This document shows positions 6,495 through 15,170 of a DNA stretch of 48,794 nt, piece after piece. The position numbers were made by a program, and so were the translations under genes. The notes under the pieces are model-generated. The model saw only the letters and a program-made list of their open reading frames with translations, made no database searches and was not told the DNA's origin. Within the stretch, counting starts at the first letter, position 1. The number at the start of each line of letters is the position of its first letter. The stretch covers positions 1-48,794 of the forward strand of contig JHWU01000024.1 of NCBI GenBank assembly GCA_000622025.1, read 5' to 3'. The stretch is from Lachnospiraceae bacterium AD3010 (GTDB lineage Bacteria > Bacillota > Clostridia > Lachnospirales > Lachnospiraceae).

Positions 6495-7364
6495 ATGACA
6501 CCAATTATTATTGGAAAATCTGTCAGAGGTGAGTCCCATATAAGACGTAATACAGAATGTCAGGATAGTTTTCTAATTATAGATGGTATTCATAAACATG
6601 ATAGAAGCATTCCTTTCTATGATGAAATGCCTGATGATGTGAAGATAATAGCAGTTGCAGATGGGCATGGAAGTGAGTCGTGTCCGTATAGCAGGACGGG
6701 AGCGAAAACAGCAGTAAATGTCTTTTGTGATATTATGGCTGAATATGCTGCTAAATACAGGGACAATAGAGATGAGCTTTTTAAATCATTAAACAGAGAG
6801 GGTGAAACAACCAGAATAGCTAAATGGATCGTAGGTGAATGGGGGAAAAGGATCCTTCAACATCATAAGATGGAAAAGCGTGAAGTGCTTTTCAAAGAGA
6901 ATGGCGATGCAGATGCAGATGCAATATATAAGCAGTATGGATCTACTCTATTAGGTATGATGATAACTCAAGGCTTTTCTTTCTCATTTCAATTAGGAGA
7001 TGGAGATATTACATATGTCGACAAAAATGAAGTTGCTCCTGTAATTGAAGGGGATAAGATACTGGGGACAGAAACACATTCGATTTCAAAGAAAAGCTCG
7101 TGGAAAAAGACACTTACCAGAGTGATAAGCTTTGAAAATGGAGTAAACACTCCATTTATGTTTGTTTTATCAACAGACGGCTGGTTAAATAGTCATTCCT
7201 CCATAGATGAATTCAATAAAACCTGTAGAAGTTATTTTGAGGTTATTCAAGAAAAAGGGCTGAAGACTGTTGAGAACAATTTGGAAGGATGGCTTTCTGA
7301 AACGAGCACTATGGGATGTGGGGATGATATAACCACTGTATTTGCGTATTTTCCCGACAAATGA
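6495..7364 (+). CDS. PP2C-type protein phosphatase of the TerY-P triad
   Basis: 289 residues after GGAGG. PPM/PP2C motifs in order: QD (Asp24), ADGHG (55-59), SRTGAK, GSTLLGMM, LGDGD (168-172), LSTDG (225-229) and CGDDITTVFAYF (275-286). The acidic residues that coordinate the two catalytic metals are kept. It is compact with no membrane segment. PP2C next to a vWA and a zinc-ribbon kinase is the defining trio of TerY-P stress-signalling clusters. It probably removes phosphate from the kinase itself or its targets. Confidence 0.88.
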   Translation: MTPIIIGKSVRGESHIRRNTECQDSFLIIDGIHKHDRSIPFYDEMPDDVKIIAVADGHGSESCPYSRTGAKTAVNVFCDIMAEYAAKYRDNRDELFKSLNREGETTRIAKWIVGEWGKRILQHHKMEKREVLFKENGDADADAIYKQYGSTLLGMMITQGFSFSFQLGDGDITYVDKNEVAPVIEGDKILGTETHSISKKSSWKKTLTRVISFENGVNTPFMFVLSTDGWLNSHSSIDEFNKTCRSYFEVIQEKGLKTVENNLEGWLSETSTMGCGDDITTVFAYFPDK

Positions 7365-7411
7365 TTACAACGGAGGTGTCTTATTAAGATGCTTCCGTTT
7401 TATTATTGAAA

Positions 7412-8428
7412 ATGATTAATACAAGATATTATTACAATAAACTGAACGAACGAGACAAAACAATATATAAAGCCATATATAACGGAATCATGGAATATAA
7501 GGAATTCGTTGAGATTCCGGGAGTACAGCTAAATGAACATCAAGTGGGTCGGATTTATCACAACGTTCTATGGGATAATCCTTTTATTTTCTCTGTGGGT
7601 GAATATGCTATGTGGCATGCGGTAGACAAAGAGAAATCAAGAATAAAGATGACCACTTTGTGTGATGCTGCCTCAGAGAAAAGATACAGGACACAGATAG
7701 AGGATACTGTTAATCAGATTCTTTCTGCGCCAGGGCTTCAAGAAATGTCTGATTTTCAGAAAGAAGTGTTCGTCCATGATTTTGTAATAAACAATATAGA
7801 ATATGATACTTCACTAGGGGATAATGGCAGCAAAATTGAGCCTTATACGGTGTATGGTGCATTGGTTGAGCATAAAGCTGTATGCGAAGGGATAGCGAAG
7901 ACCGTAAAATTACTGCTTAATATGCTGGCTATTAAATGCATTGTTGTTTCCGGAGAATATAACGGAGGACGACATGCGTGGAATATAGTCAAACTGGATG
8001 ATTGGGCGTATAACCTTGATGTCACTATGGATATGGGGAGAGTGGTTCATAAAGGAAAGATGCGATATAACTTCTTTAATTTCCGGGATGAAGATATTAA
8101 AGAATACAAGCCGGATAATGCGCATTTGATTCCAGAGTGCAAGGCAATAAAGAATAATTATCTTGTAAAAGCAGGTGGATTTGTTTCTTGTAGGGGCAGG
8201 CTAAAGAAATATATAGAGCATGGTGTTTCAAAAAGAAAAACCTGCCTTTATTTTAAGATAAACAGAAATGTTGAGGACCAATATACTGATATTACTTTTG
8301 ATGAATTTCAAAAGGAAGTTAATACAGCGTTCGAGGAAGTTGTTTCTAATATGGGTATAAGTACGAAACGATTTATAGATACTACCGGACCATGCGAGAT
8401 ACTCAGCATGGAAATTGATTATTTGTAA
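7412..8428 (+). CDS. Transglutaminase-like cysteine-peptidase-fold protein
   Basis: 338 residues. The catalytic triad is visible as Cys158 in HKAVCEGIAK, His188 in GGRHAWNIVK and Asp203 in NLDVTMD, the normal order and spacing of bacterial transglutaminase-like domains. The C-terminal 120 residues are unassigned. Upstream, GGAGG at 7372-7376 lies near a six-codon frame (ATG 7389, MLPFYY, TGA 7407-7409) that ends a few bases before ATG 7412, so the gene may be translated by coupling to this mini-frame. No signal peptide, so it is cytoplasmic. Many such domains act as peptidases; the substrate here is unknown. Confidence 0.78.
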   Translation: MINTRYYYNKLNERDKTIYKAIYNGIMEYKEFVEIPGVQLNEHQVGRIYHNVLWDNPFIFSVGEYAMWHAVDKEKSRIKMTTLCDAASEKRYRTQIEDTVNQILSAPGLQEMSDFQKEVFVHDFVINNIEYDTSLGDNGSKIEPYTVYGALVEHKAVCEGIAKTVKLLLNMLAIKCIVVSGEYNGGRHAWNIVKLDDWAYNLDVTMDMGRVVHKGKMRYNFFNFRDEDIKEYKPDNAHLIPECKAIKNNYLVKAGGFVSCRGRLKKYIEHGVSKRKTCLYFKINRNVEDQYTDITFDEFQKEVNTAFEEVVSNMGISTKRFIDTTGPCEILSMEIDYL

Positions 8429-8437
8429 GGGAGAATT

Positions 8438-9070
8438 ATGTCAGAAACAAAGCTTAAATCGGTGCTACTTACGACATGTGAGCTATTTGATGAGATCGAC
8501 AAAACTTTAGAGATTATGAACAAGGCTAATTCCAAGGGAAGTCTAAGCAATGTACTCAAATTTGAACTGTTATCTTTTTTGTGCTGCTTATCTGCCTGTG
8601 ATGGAAGAATCTCTAAAGTAGAAGCAAAGCTAATTCGGGATAATTTTGATCTTGAAATGTATCCGGTTCATATTAAAGATTTTTATCATGAACACAGTCT
8701 AGGGGATGATGAATACTTTAAGAAAACTCCGCAATGCCTGAAGCTTGCAGTTAAGGTCGATAATCACATGATTAATCAAGGAACTGTTATTGATAAAGGC
8801 ATAAGTGAGATTGTTATAGAGCTTTTTAAGATTTTTGGTAAAGCGATGGTGGTGGCTGATGATAAGGTCAAGGCTGAAGAACAGATTTGTTGGAGCAGAT
8901 ATATTTCTATGATGACCCAGTATCTTGCGGATAAATCATTGATATATACACAGAGACCGGAGACTGTTCCGAGACCGGGAACACCGATAGAAGTAGATTA
9001 TCAGATGAGCCTCGATAAAATTGGAAGAATATATACACTGTATGTGGGAAAATTCCCTATAGAATCATAG
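8438..9070 (+). CDS. TerB-like (tellurite-resistance helical domain) protein
   Basis: 210 residues, 9 bases after the transglutaminase gene, with AAGGGAGAATT before ATG. The segment LSFLCCLSACDGRISKVEAK (residues about 46-65) has the TerB/DUF533-like signature in which an Asp and Glu on adjacent helices (C-D-G-R-I-S-x-x-E) form the metal/acidic patch, and a second similar half appears at KAMVVADDKVKAEEQICWSR. The whole looks all-helical. TerB-like domains are membrane-associated or scaffold partners in Ter systems. The match is by pattern only, so moderate confidence. Confidence 0.6.
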   Translation: MSETKLKSVLLTTCELFDEIDKTLEIMNKANSKGSLSNVLKFELLSFLCCLSACDGRISKVEAKLIRDNFDLEMYPVHIKDFYHEHSLGDDEYFKKTPQCLKLAVKVDNHMINQGTVIDKGISEIVIELFKIFGKAMVVADDKVKAEEQICWSRYISMMTQYLADKSLIYTQRPETVPRPGTPIEVDYQMSLDKIGRIYTLYVGKFPIES

Positions 9071-9103
9071 CTGCAATACAGTTTATATGTCCTGGGGAAG
9101 TGA

Positions 9104-9880
9104 TTGGAAATAGAGAAAAAATACAAGGAAATCAAAAGAAGAAAAACATATGAAAACACAAAAAGAATTCCGGTAATTATTATTTGTTTGATTTTTCTGG
9201 TAGGAATACCGGTGTTACTATCCCTGTTTCATTTTTTGGGGGAACAGTATAAAAATGCTGATATCGTTTATGACAACATTTCTCCTTCGATAAATGCAAT
9301 GGAGATTCCGGAATATAGCAATAGTCCATATGTGGTCTTGAATGATAATGAACCTTTTTTTGATTATAACGATGCAAATAAAGGAATCTTTGAGATCTTT
9401 AGCGATTTAGATAGACTTGGAAGATGTGGTACTGCATATGCCAATCTGTGTAAGGAATTGATGCCCACACAGACGAGGGGTGAGATTGGAATGATCAGGC
9501 CGTCCGGATGGCATACAGTAAAATATCCGGGAGTAATTGAAGATTTATTTCTTTATAATCGCTGCCATTTGATAGCACATTCCCTGGCGGGAGAAGATGC
9601 AAACGAAAAGAACCTGATAACCGGCACGAGATACTTCAATACAGTTGGAATGCTTCAGTTCGAAAACGAAGTAAGAGATTATATCGAGCGGACTGATAAC
9701 CATGTTCTATATAGAGTGACGCCAATATTTGAAGGGGAGAATCTTCTGGCAAAAGGAGTGATTATGGAGGCGTATTCTGTAGAGGATCAAGGGAAGGGAA
9801 TATGCTATAACGTTTTTGTTTATAATGTGCAGCCGGGGATAATCTTGGATTATTCAGATGGTAACAGTTATAAAAAATAA
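9104..9880 (+). CDS. Membrane-anchored DNA/RNA non-specific endonuclease (EndA/NucA-like)
   Basis: 258 residues from TTG 9104. A single membrane segment is at 22-45 (PVIIICLIFLVGIPVLLSLF) after a Lys/Arg-rich cytoplasmic N-terminus, so the nuclease domain faces outside. Domain motifs: LDRLGRCGTAYANL (102-115), LYNRCHLIAHSLAGEDAN (150-167) carrying the beta-beta-alpha-metal His155, NLITGTRYFNTVGM (170-183) and FENEV (187-191). These match the family seen in DNA-uptake nuclease EndA and many Clostridia proteins, with NRCH where Serratia nuclease has DRGH. It may degrade DNA or RNA outside the cell, or process extracellular DNA. Confidence 0.82.
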   Translation: MEIEKKYKEIKRRKTYENTKRIPVIIICLIFLVGIPVLLSLFHFLGEQYKNADIVYDNISPSINAMEIPEYSNSPYVVLNDNEPFFDYNDANKGIFEIFSDLDRLGRCGTAYANLCKELMPTQTRGEIGMIRPSGWHTVKYPGVIEDLFLYNRCHLIAHSLAGEDANEKNLITGTRYFNTVGMLQFENEVRDYIERTDNHVLYRVTPIFEGENLLAKGVIMEAYSVEDQGKGICYNVFVYNVQPGIILDYSDGNSYKK

Positions 9881-9925
9881 ATTTAGGTGAGCCAAATATA
9901 TAAAGTGTAGAAGTGTGAACTGATT

Positions 9926-10615
9926 ATGGATCAAGAAAATAGAACACAAGAGTGTATTATTGCATCAATGGATTTATTGGGAATGAAAAGAGTCATTCTT
10001 CATGATTCTGATGATGATCATCTTTGCAGAATACAAAAATTGTACAAGGGTAGTATAAATGTTAAGAACGGTTTTTATTATAAAGAAATAAAGATACGCT
10101 TCTTTTCAGATAATGTTGTTCTTCTAATCGATAAAGATGCTTATCAAGCAGCCGATAGATTGTGCAGATTTCTGGCTTTTATGTGTAAAATTATGCTAGA
10201 AAATGGGTATAAACCAAGAGGTGGGATATGTTTAGGAAGGATGTATATAGATGATGTATTTGTATGGGGAAGTGGTCTGGTTCAAGCATATCATATAGAA
10301 AGTGTTAAGGCAAAATATCCACGGATAATCGTGGATTCAGAGGTTGTAAAATGTCTATCTGATGGAGTATTAAGGAATATGATTGCGATAGATCCAAGAG
10401 ATGGATTAATGTACTTGAACTATATTCAGAATTTTGGGGATACCCCGGATGGACAGCGGGAGTTAATTGATAAAACACGAGAATGGTTGGTTCCAGAAAT
10501 GGAAAGAGAAAAACAAAATCCACAAGATCACGAGAATTATGATAATAAGACAAGTGTTCTTGAAAAGCTTGAGTGGTTGAAGGAGTATTTGGATTTGGAG
10601 TATTCGAAAATATGA
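9926..10615 (+). CDS. Class III nucleotide-cyclase-like protein (possible signal synthase)
   Basis: 229 residues. The pattern follows the cyclase fold: IIASMDLLGM (Asp16, first metal position), IRFFSDNVVLLID (57-69, Asp62), KPRGGICLGRMYIDDVFVWG (97-116) and SGLVQAYHIESVKAKYPRII. Class III cyclases and the Pycsar cyclases have this order: F-[DE]-x-x-G, then S-D, then R-G-G-I-x-x-G. No base-selecting residue or dimer contact can be confirmed and it could be a degenerate nucleotide-binding version. The ribosome site is weak. It overlaps the next gene by ATGA. A nucleotide signal feeding the downstream proteins is an attractive inference. Confidence 0.5.
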   Translation: MDQENRTQECIIASMDLLGMKRVILHDSDDDHLCRIQKLYKGSINVKNGFYYKEIKIRFFSDNVVLLIDKDAYQAADRLCRFLAFMCKIMLENGYKPRGGICLGRMYIDDVFVWGSGLVQAYHIESVKAKYPRIIVDSEVVKCLSDGVLRNMIAIDPRDGLMYLNYIQNFGDTPDGQRELIDKTREWLVPEMEREKQNPQDHENYDNKTSVLEKLEWLKEYLDLEYSKI

Positions 10616-12168
10616 AAGATAACATACTAAAGATTATTTTTGAACAATATCCAAATGTATGGAGAGAACCAAATCGGTTCAGAGCTATTCTAATGGATAT
10701 GTTACATGAAGATAAGTTAAGAAAAAACTTATTACTATTAAGTGTTGAAGAGAATATTCCGGAGAAAATGATTGAAACTCATCAGATAACCTCCATAGAG
10801 GTGTTCTACTTGCAAAGAAAACTTACTGAAGCTTGTGGATGCAATAATGATCTGGCTGAAGAAATAATTAGATTATGGGCAGATGCCTTGAATGTATCAA
10901 TAATACAAAGTGATAGTATTACGAAGGCAGACCATTTTGTTACAGCTACAAATCTAGATTGGGGTGATGATGAAGCAGATAGAAAACTAAAGGAAGCATT
11001 TACTGGGAACCAAAGAGCAATAGAAGAGTGCCAGCGGTTTTATATAGATGAATTGCCGTGGAACAAAGATAATAATTGGTCAGAAATTGCACTGCTCGAT
11101 TTTATCCCTTCAAGAATAGCATCGATATTAGGTGTGGTGACTTTGGAGGAATATAAGAGATTACAGTTGATTCGGTTAATAGAAAATAAAGATACTATGA
11201 GATTATTGGCTTTGTATTATCATTTTTCGGCAATAGCAAAGTTGGTCAGAAGATTCGTGGTTGATTATAAGCCTACTCCAGAGGATAACTTATATATTGC
11301 AATTAATGTGTGGAATCTGGATATAGAACTAAAAGAAGTTGGATACAATAAAACATATGGAAATGATTTGGATGGCGTAGTTCACTGGTTAAATTGCGTT
11401 TATTCAGATTATAATTCAGGGAAGTTTGATGCATATGATATAGATGGAATAATATCAGAAGTAGAATACAAATTAGGAATATGTTATGCGCTAGGAATAG
11501 GTGTAGAAAAAGATTTCAAAATATGTAAAGAAATGTGGAGAAAATCTATTACTAGACCTGGTGCAGAAAGAAAAGTTGGAAGTATGAGAATATGCAAGTT
11601 CTTTTTTGAAGGAAAGATACATATTAATCATAACCCTGTAGTAAATATAGAGAAGGATTATGAGTTGGCATATAATGGATTTAAGGAAATATCACATTAT
11701 TTTTTAGAAGCCAAATACTATTTAGCTAAGTTTTTTGAATATGGGTATTATGTAGATAAAGATATGGTTCGGGCGGAACAACTATATCAAGAGGCGGCCG
11801 CGGAAGGATACGAACCAGCAAAAAAAAGAGAAAAAGTATATGATGCCAATAAAGAGCAACGTGTTGGAAAGCACATAAAGATAAGAATTGGAATGGACAT
11901 TGAGGAAATAAGAGATTTACTGGGGGAAATATCTGATCTTGATATCCGAGAATTACATTTTTCTCTACGAACGTATATTAATCTTAGTAGGGCAGGAATA
12001 AAAACAATTTCAGATTTGTTAGAGAGAATTTCTGATGGTCCTGAAGGAATGGAGAAGATACCAAATCTAGAAGAAAAATCGCTAAAACAGATGATGAGTC
12101 GAATGCTAGAATTTGGTGTTGAATTCCCACGTGAATACGATGACTTATTAGACAGATATAAACTGTAA
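10612..12168 (+). CDS. Shared-domain protein with Sel1/TPR repeats and alpha-CTD-like C-terminus
   Basis: 518 residues; ATG 10612 overlaps the previous stop (ATGA) and begins MKDNILKI, like the next protein. Residues 1-95 are the shared N-terminal domain. About 280-415 hold Sel1-like repeats (VEYKLGICYALGIGVEKDFK, AKYYLAKFFEYGYYVDKDMV, AEQLYQEAAAEGYEPAKKRE). The last 83 residues match an RNA-polymerase alpha-CTD-like domain (DLDIRELHFSLRTYINLSRA, IKTISDLL, IPNLEEKSLKQMMSRM). The middle, about 100-280, is unassigned. The base composition is strikingly A+T-rich here and in the next gene compared with flanking genes, suggesting separate acquisition. Likely an adaptor or effector of the signalling cluster. 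Confidence 0.72.
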   Translation: MKDNILKIIFEQYPNVWREPNRFRAILMDMLHEDKLRKNLLLLSVEENIPEKMIETHQITSIEVFYLQRKLTEACGCNNDLAEEIIRLWADALNVSIIQSDSITKADHFVTATNLDWGDDEADRKLKEAFTGNQRAIEECQRFYIDELPWNKDNNWSEIALLDFIPSRIASILGVVTLEEYKRLQLIRLIENKDTMRLLALYYHFSAIAKLVRRFVVDYKPTPEDNLYIAINVWNLDIELKEVGYNKTYGNDLDGVVHWLNCVYSDYNSGKFDAYDIDGIISEVEYKLGICYALGIGVEKDFKICKEMWRKSITRPGAERKVGSMRICKFFFEGKIHINHNPVVNIEKDYELAYNGFKEISHYFLEAKYYLAKFFEYGYYVDKDMVRAEQLYQEAAAEGYEPAKKREKVYDANKEQRVGKHIKIRIGMDIEEIRDLLGEISDLDIRELHFSLRTYINLSRAGIKTISDLLERISDGPEGMEKIPNLEEKSLKQMMSRMLEFGVEFPREYDDLLDRYKL

Positions 12169-12170
12169 TT

Positions 12171-15011
12171 ATGAAAGATAAAATAGATTATTTAGCATTT
12201 ATTCAAAATTATCCAAAAGTATGGAAAGATTATAAACGATTTAAGGCACTTCTTATGGACTATTTGCCGCAGGATAAGATGAGAAGGAATCTTATTCTTA
12301 TTTGTGTTGATGAAAACATTCCGGACGAGATTATTAGAACAAATACACTATCAAGTATTGATTTTGCTCGTTTACAGAAAAAACTTATCAATGCAAGCGG
12401 ATGTGGAGATGAAATTGCGGAAGAAATAATCAATGCCTGGAAAGAGGCAGTTGCATTATTGAAGATAAAAGATTTGTATAATGAGGAGTGGCATTCGATT
12501 TCTTTACAGGATTTAGATATTTCTCCTTTTAATAAATCTTGTTTGGCATTATTTGATTTAGATGAAATAGAGGCATTTCGGAATTGGACATACCGAGAAT
12601 TAATGGAAAAATATGATGGTACCCTACGAGAGTCTATAAAGATAATAATAGATAAATACAATATCAAACTATGTCAAGATGAGATTTTAGAAAAGAATAT
12701 AACAACAGAGAATATCCTCAGTGATTCAAAGGACTGTTTGTTAAGCAATAATATACATACGATTGGTGATTTAAAAAAATTATCAATTCCTAATGTTATC
12801 GAAATAGCCGGTTTTTCTAAGATTATATTTGATGATCTTTTTTTGTTGCTTAACCAATATGGATTGATTTTCTATAAGTATTCACCAAAGAGAATCCGTT
12901 ATCTAGACAATATATTTGAAGCTCAAGAATATCTGATTGAAGAAGATCTTGACTCATATATTGAAAAGATGGAGCAGGCAATCTCATTAGGATATAAAGA
13001 AGGATATTATCATATTGCTGATTTTTTTATGCGCTATGCAAATGTTATTGATAATGCAAGGGAAAAAGGAACTGAGGCATACAAAAAATACTATGAGGCC
13101 TATTCTAATTGGGAGTTAAAGTATTATGACAAGGAGAAAATGATCGAGGTGTGTTTTTTTCTTGCATGTAATTGTTTACGAGATGAAGCAATCAATGACT
13201 GTGATAAAGAGGAATACACAAAAATAATCTATAATACAGTTGGGTATTGGAATGATGCGATTTATTATGCATTTTCATTTGATAATCCAAGAGATCCTGA
13301 ACTGATAGCAAGTTATTTCTATACAATTGGAGATGTTAGTTATTCAGGTAATTACAACGGTGTGGAACTAAATGATATCTGTGATAAGGAAAGAGCATAT
13401 TATGCTTTTTCGATGTATGAGAAGTATGGAGGCGAAAAGGTTTCTATTATATCAGATTTGGAGAAATCTGATGATAAGTTAGAAAAAGCATGTGTTAACG
13501 AATGGGAATATGAGGTATTAGATGATGATACGATTAGGATTACAAGGTATATAGGGAATAAATACACTATTGTTGTTCCTAAAACAATAGATCAACATAT
13601 AGTTTCTTCAATTGGAAGTCATATTTTTTATTATAATTCGAATAATGTTCTATTCTGTAAGATTATTCTTCCAGATACGATAAAAAGTATAGAAGCCAGA
13701 GCTTTTGAACCTAATGGAAATCATGAAATATATAGATTTGACATGAAAAGTATTAAATTACCATTGGGTATAGAGCATATCGGATGGGGAGCATTTATTA
13801 AATCATCAATTAGAAAAATATATATTGGGAAGAAGGCTAATACTATTGAGGAAGGGGCTTTTGCCGGTTGTTGGGATTTGAATGTAGAAGTTGATAAGGA
13901 CAACAAATCATACAGTTCAAATCAAGGCGCATTATTTGATAAAACTAAACAAACATTGTTATATTATTCATTTAATAAGAAGCCAATAGACATTCCTAAA
14001 ACGGTAAAGAGAATTGGGGATTCTGTTTTTGCGTCATATTGGTTGCGAGAGGAAAAGAGGACAGAAAGGCCAATTAGTATTCCTAATCATATAAAAGAAA
14101 TTGGAGATTATTGTTTTGACGGTCATATTGGTAATATCAAGCTGAGTAGTAATTTAAGTCTAATAGGAAGGTATGCATTTAATGAACTATCTAAAATTGA
14201 TAGATTAGTGATACCAGGTTCAATAAAAGAAATAATTGATTTAAATTCTCTTTTTGGAGGGGATCATCCTTATAATGAAGACGGCTTATCGCTTGTCATT
14301 AAGGAAGGAGTCAAGAGAATTGTACTAGGCGATAAAGAACTTGCAGCACAAATGCCAGATAAAACTATCAGCATAACAAGAAGACAATTCAGAAGAATAG
14401 CAATACCGGATTCAGTTGAGTCTATTGAAGGCGGGGAATACACCTTTATCATTTCAGATGTTCTCTGTAATGAGGGTAGTTATGCTTATAGCTATTTTGG
14501 GAGAAAAGAAGTATGGACTCCAAGAGTATACACAGGTAAATCAGATTGGATTGAACCGGAAGCGTATTGCCCTGATGAATTCATAGACTTGAAATTTCAA
14601 ATCCCTGAAAATTGGAAAAAGGAAATAGATAATGATGAAGTTGTTTCATATTATCCGTTTGAGTATTCAGGGTGGATTATGATGACATATTATAATACAA
14701 AAATCGAAGATCCTAAAATAATAGAGGATTCATATTATTCTGTTTTAGATAATAATGAAGAATATGGTCTTGTAGAAAGCGAGGAAGTCACAATATCTAA
14801 TCTTCATGGGAAAAAGTATTCTTTTTGGAAATACATGAATAAAGACGGAAGCGAAAAAGATTTTCAACATGTAGATGTTCATGCATATTTATTCGTTGTG
14901 AACAAAAAGGCATGTATTATTTCGTTCCTTGAAGAGGAAAGAATAGATTATAGATTTGAAGTATATGAAAAATCGATAATAGAAAGTATAAAACTAGACG
15001 TAGAGATTTAA
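12171..15011 (+). CDS. Large shared-domain protein with BspA-type leucine-rich repeats
   Basis: 946 residues, starting 2 bases after the previous stop. Residues 1-95 are the shared N-terminal domain. About 100-260 is helical with hints of helix-hairpin-helix (LLSNNIHTIGDLKKLSI). About 260-430 is Sel1/TPR-like (GYKEGYYHIADFFMRYA). About 445-740 are BspA/LRR_5 repeats (IVVPKTIDQHIVSSIGSHIF, HIGWGAFIKSSIRKIYIG, NTIEEGAFAG, ISIPNHIKEIGDYCFDG). The last 150 residues resemble PsbP/DUF1795-like beta domains (FQIPENWKKEIDNDEVVSYY). There is no signal peptide, so unlike most BspA proteins it stays in the cytoplasm, where the LRR may recognise proteins. Last gene of the cluster; no terminator hairpin was recognised after it. 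Confidence 0.75.
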   Translation: MKDKIDYLAFIQNYPKVWKDYKRFKALLMDYLPQDKMRRNLILICVDENIPDEIIRTNTLSSIDFARLQKKLINASGCGDEIAEEIINAWKEAVALLKIKDLYNEEWHSISLQDLDISPFNKSCLALFDLDEIEAFRNWTYRELMEKYDGTLRESIKIIIDKYNIKLCQDEILEKNITTENILSDSKDCLLSNNIHTIGDLKKLSIPNVIEIAGFSKIIFDDLFLLLNQYGLIFYKYSPKRIRYLDNIFEAQEYLIEEDLDSYIEKMEQAISLGYKEGYYHIADFFMRYANVIDNAREKGTEAYKKYYEAYSNWELKYYDKEKMIEVCFFLACNCLRDEAINDCDKEEYTKIIYNTVGYWNDAIYYAFSFDNPRDPELIASYFYTIGDVSYSGNYNGVELNDICDKERAYYAFSMYEKYGGEKVSIISDLEKSDDKLEKACVNEWEYEVLDDDTIRITRYIGNKYTIVVPKTIDQHIVSSIGSHIFYYNSNNVLFCKIILPDTIKSIEARAFEPNGNHEIYRFDMKSIKLPLGIEHIGWGAFIKSSIRKIYIGKKANTIEEGAFAGCWDLNVEVDKDNKSYSSNQGALFDKTKQTLLYYSFNKKPIDIPKTVKRIGDSVFASYWLREEKRTERPISIPNHIKEIGDYCFDGHIGNIKLSSNLSLIGRYAFNELSKIDRLVIPGSIKEIIDLNSLFGGDHPYNEDGLSLVIKEGVKRIVLGDKELAAQMPDKTISITRRQFRRIAIPDSVESIEGGEYTFIISDVLCNEGSYAYSYFGRKEVWTPRVYTGKSDWIEPEAYCPDEFIDLKFQIPENWKKEIDNDEVVSYYPFEYSGWIMMTYYNTKIEDPKIIEDSYYSVLDNNEEYGLVESEEVTISNLHGKKYSFWKYMNKDGSEKDFQHVDVHAYLFVVNKKACIISFLEEERIDYRFEVYEKSIIESIKLDVEI

Positions 15012-15170
15012 TCATATTTATGAGAATAATTCATATACGTATAGAGAAGATTGTAATAGAATGATTCAAAAATAATAATGATATAGGCGTTTGGTTTTCT
15101 AATAAATTATGGTTAAAAATGTATTCTTTGTAGTTGTATTATCCTGTAATGAATATTTAGGGAAAGTCAT

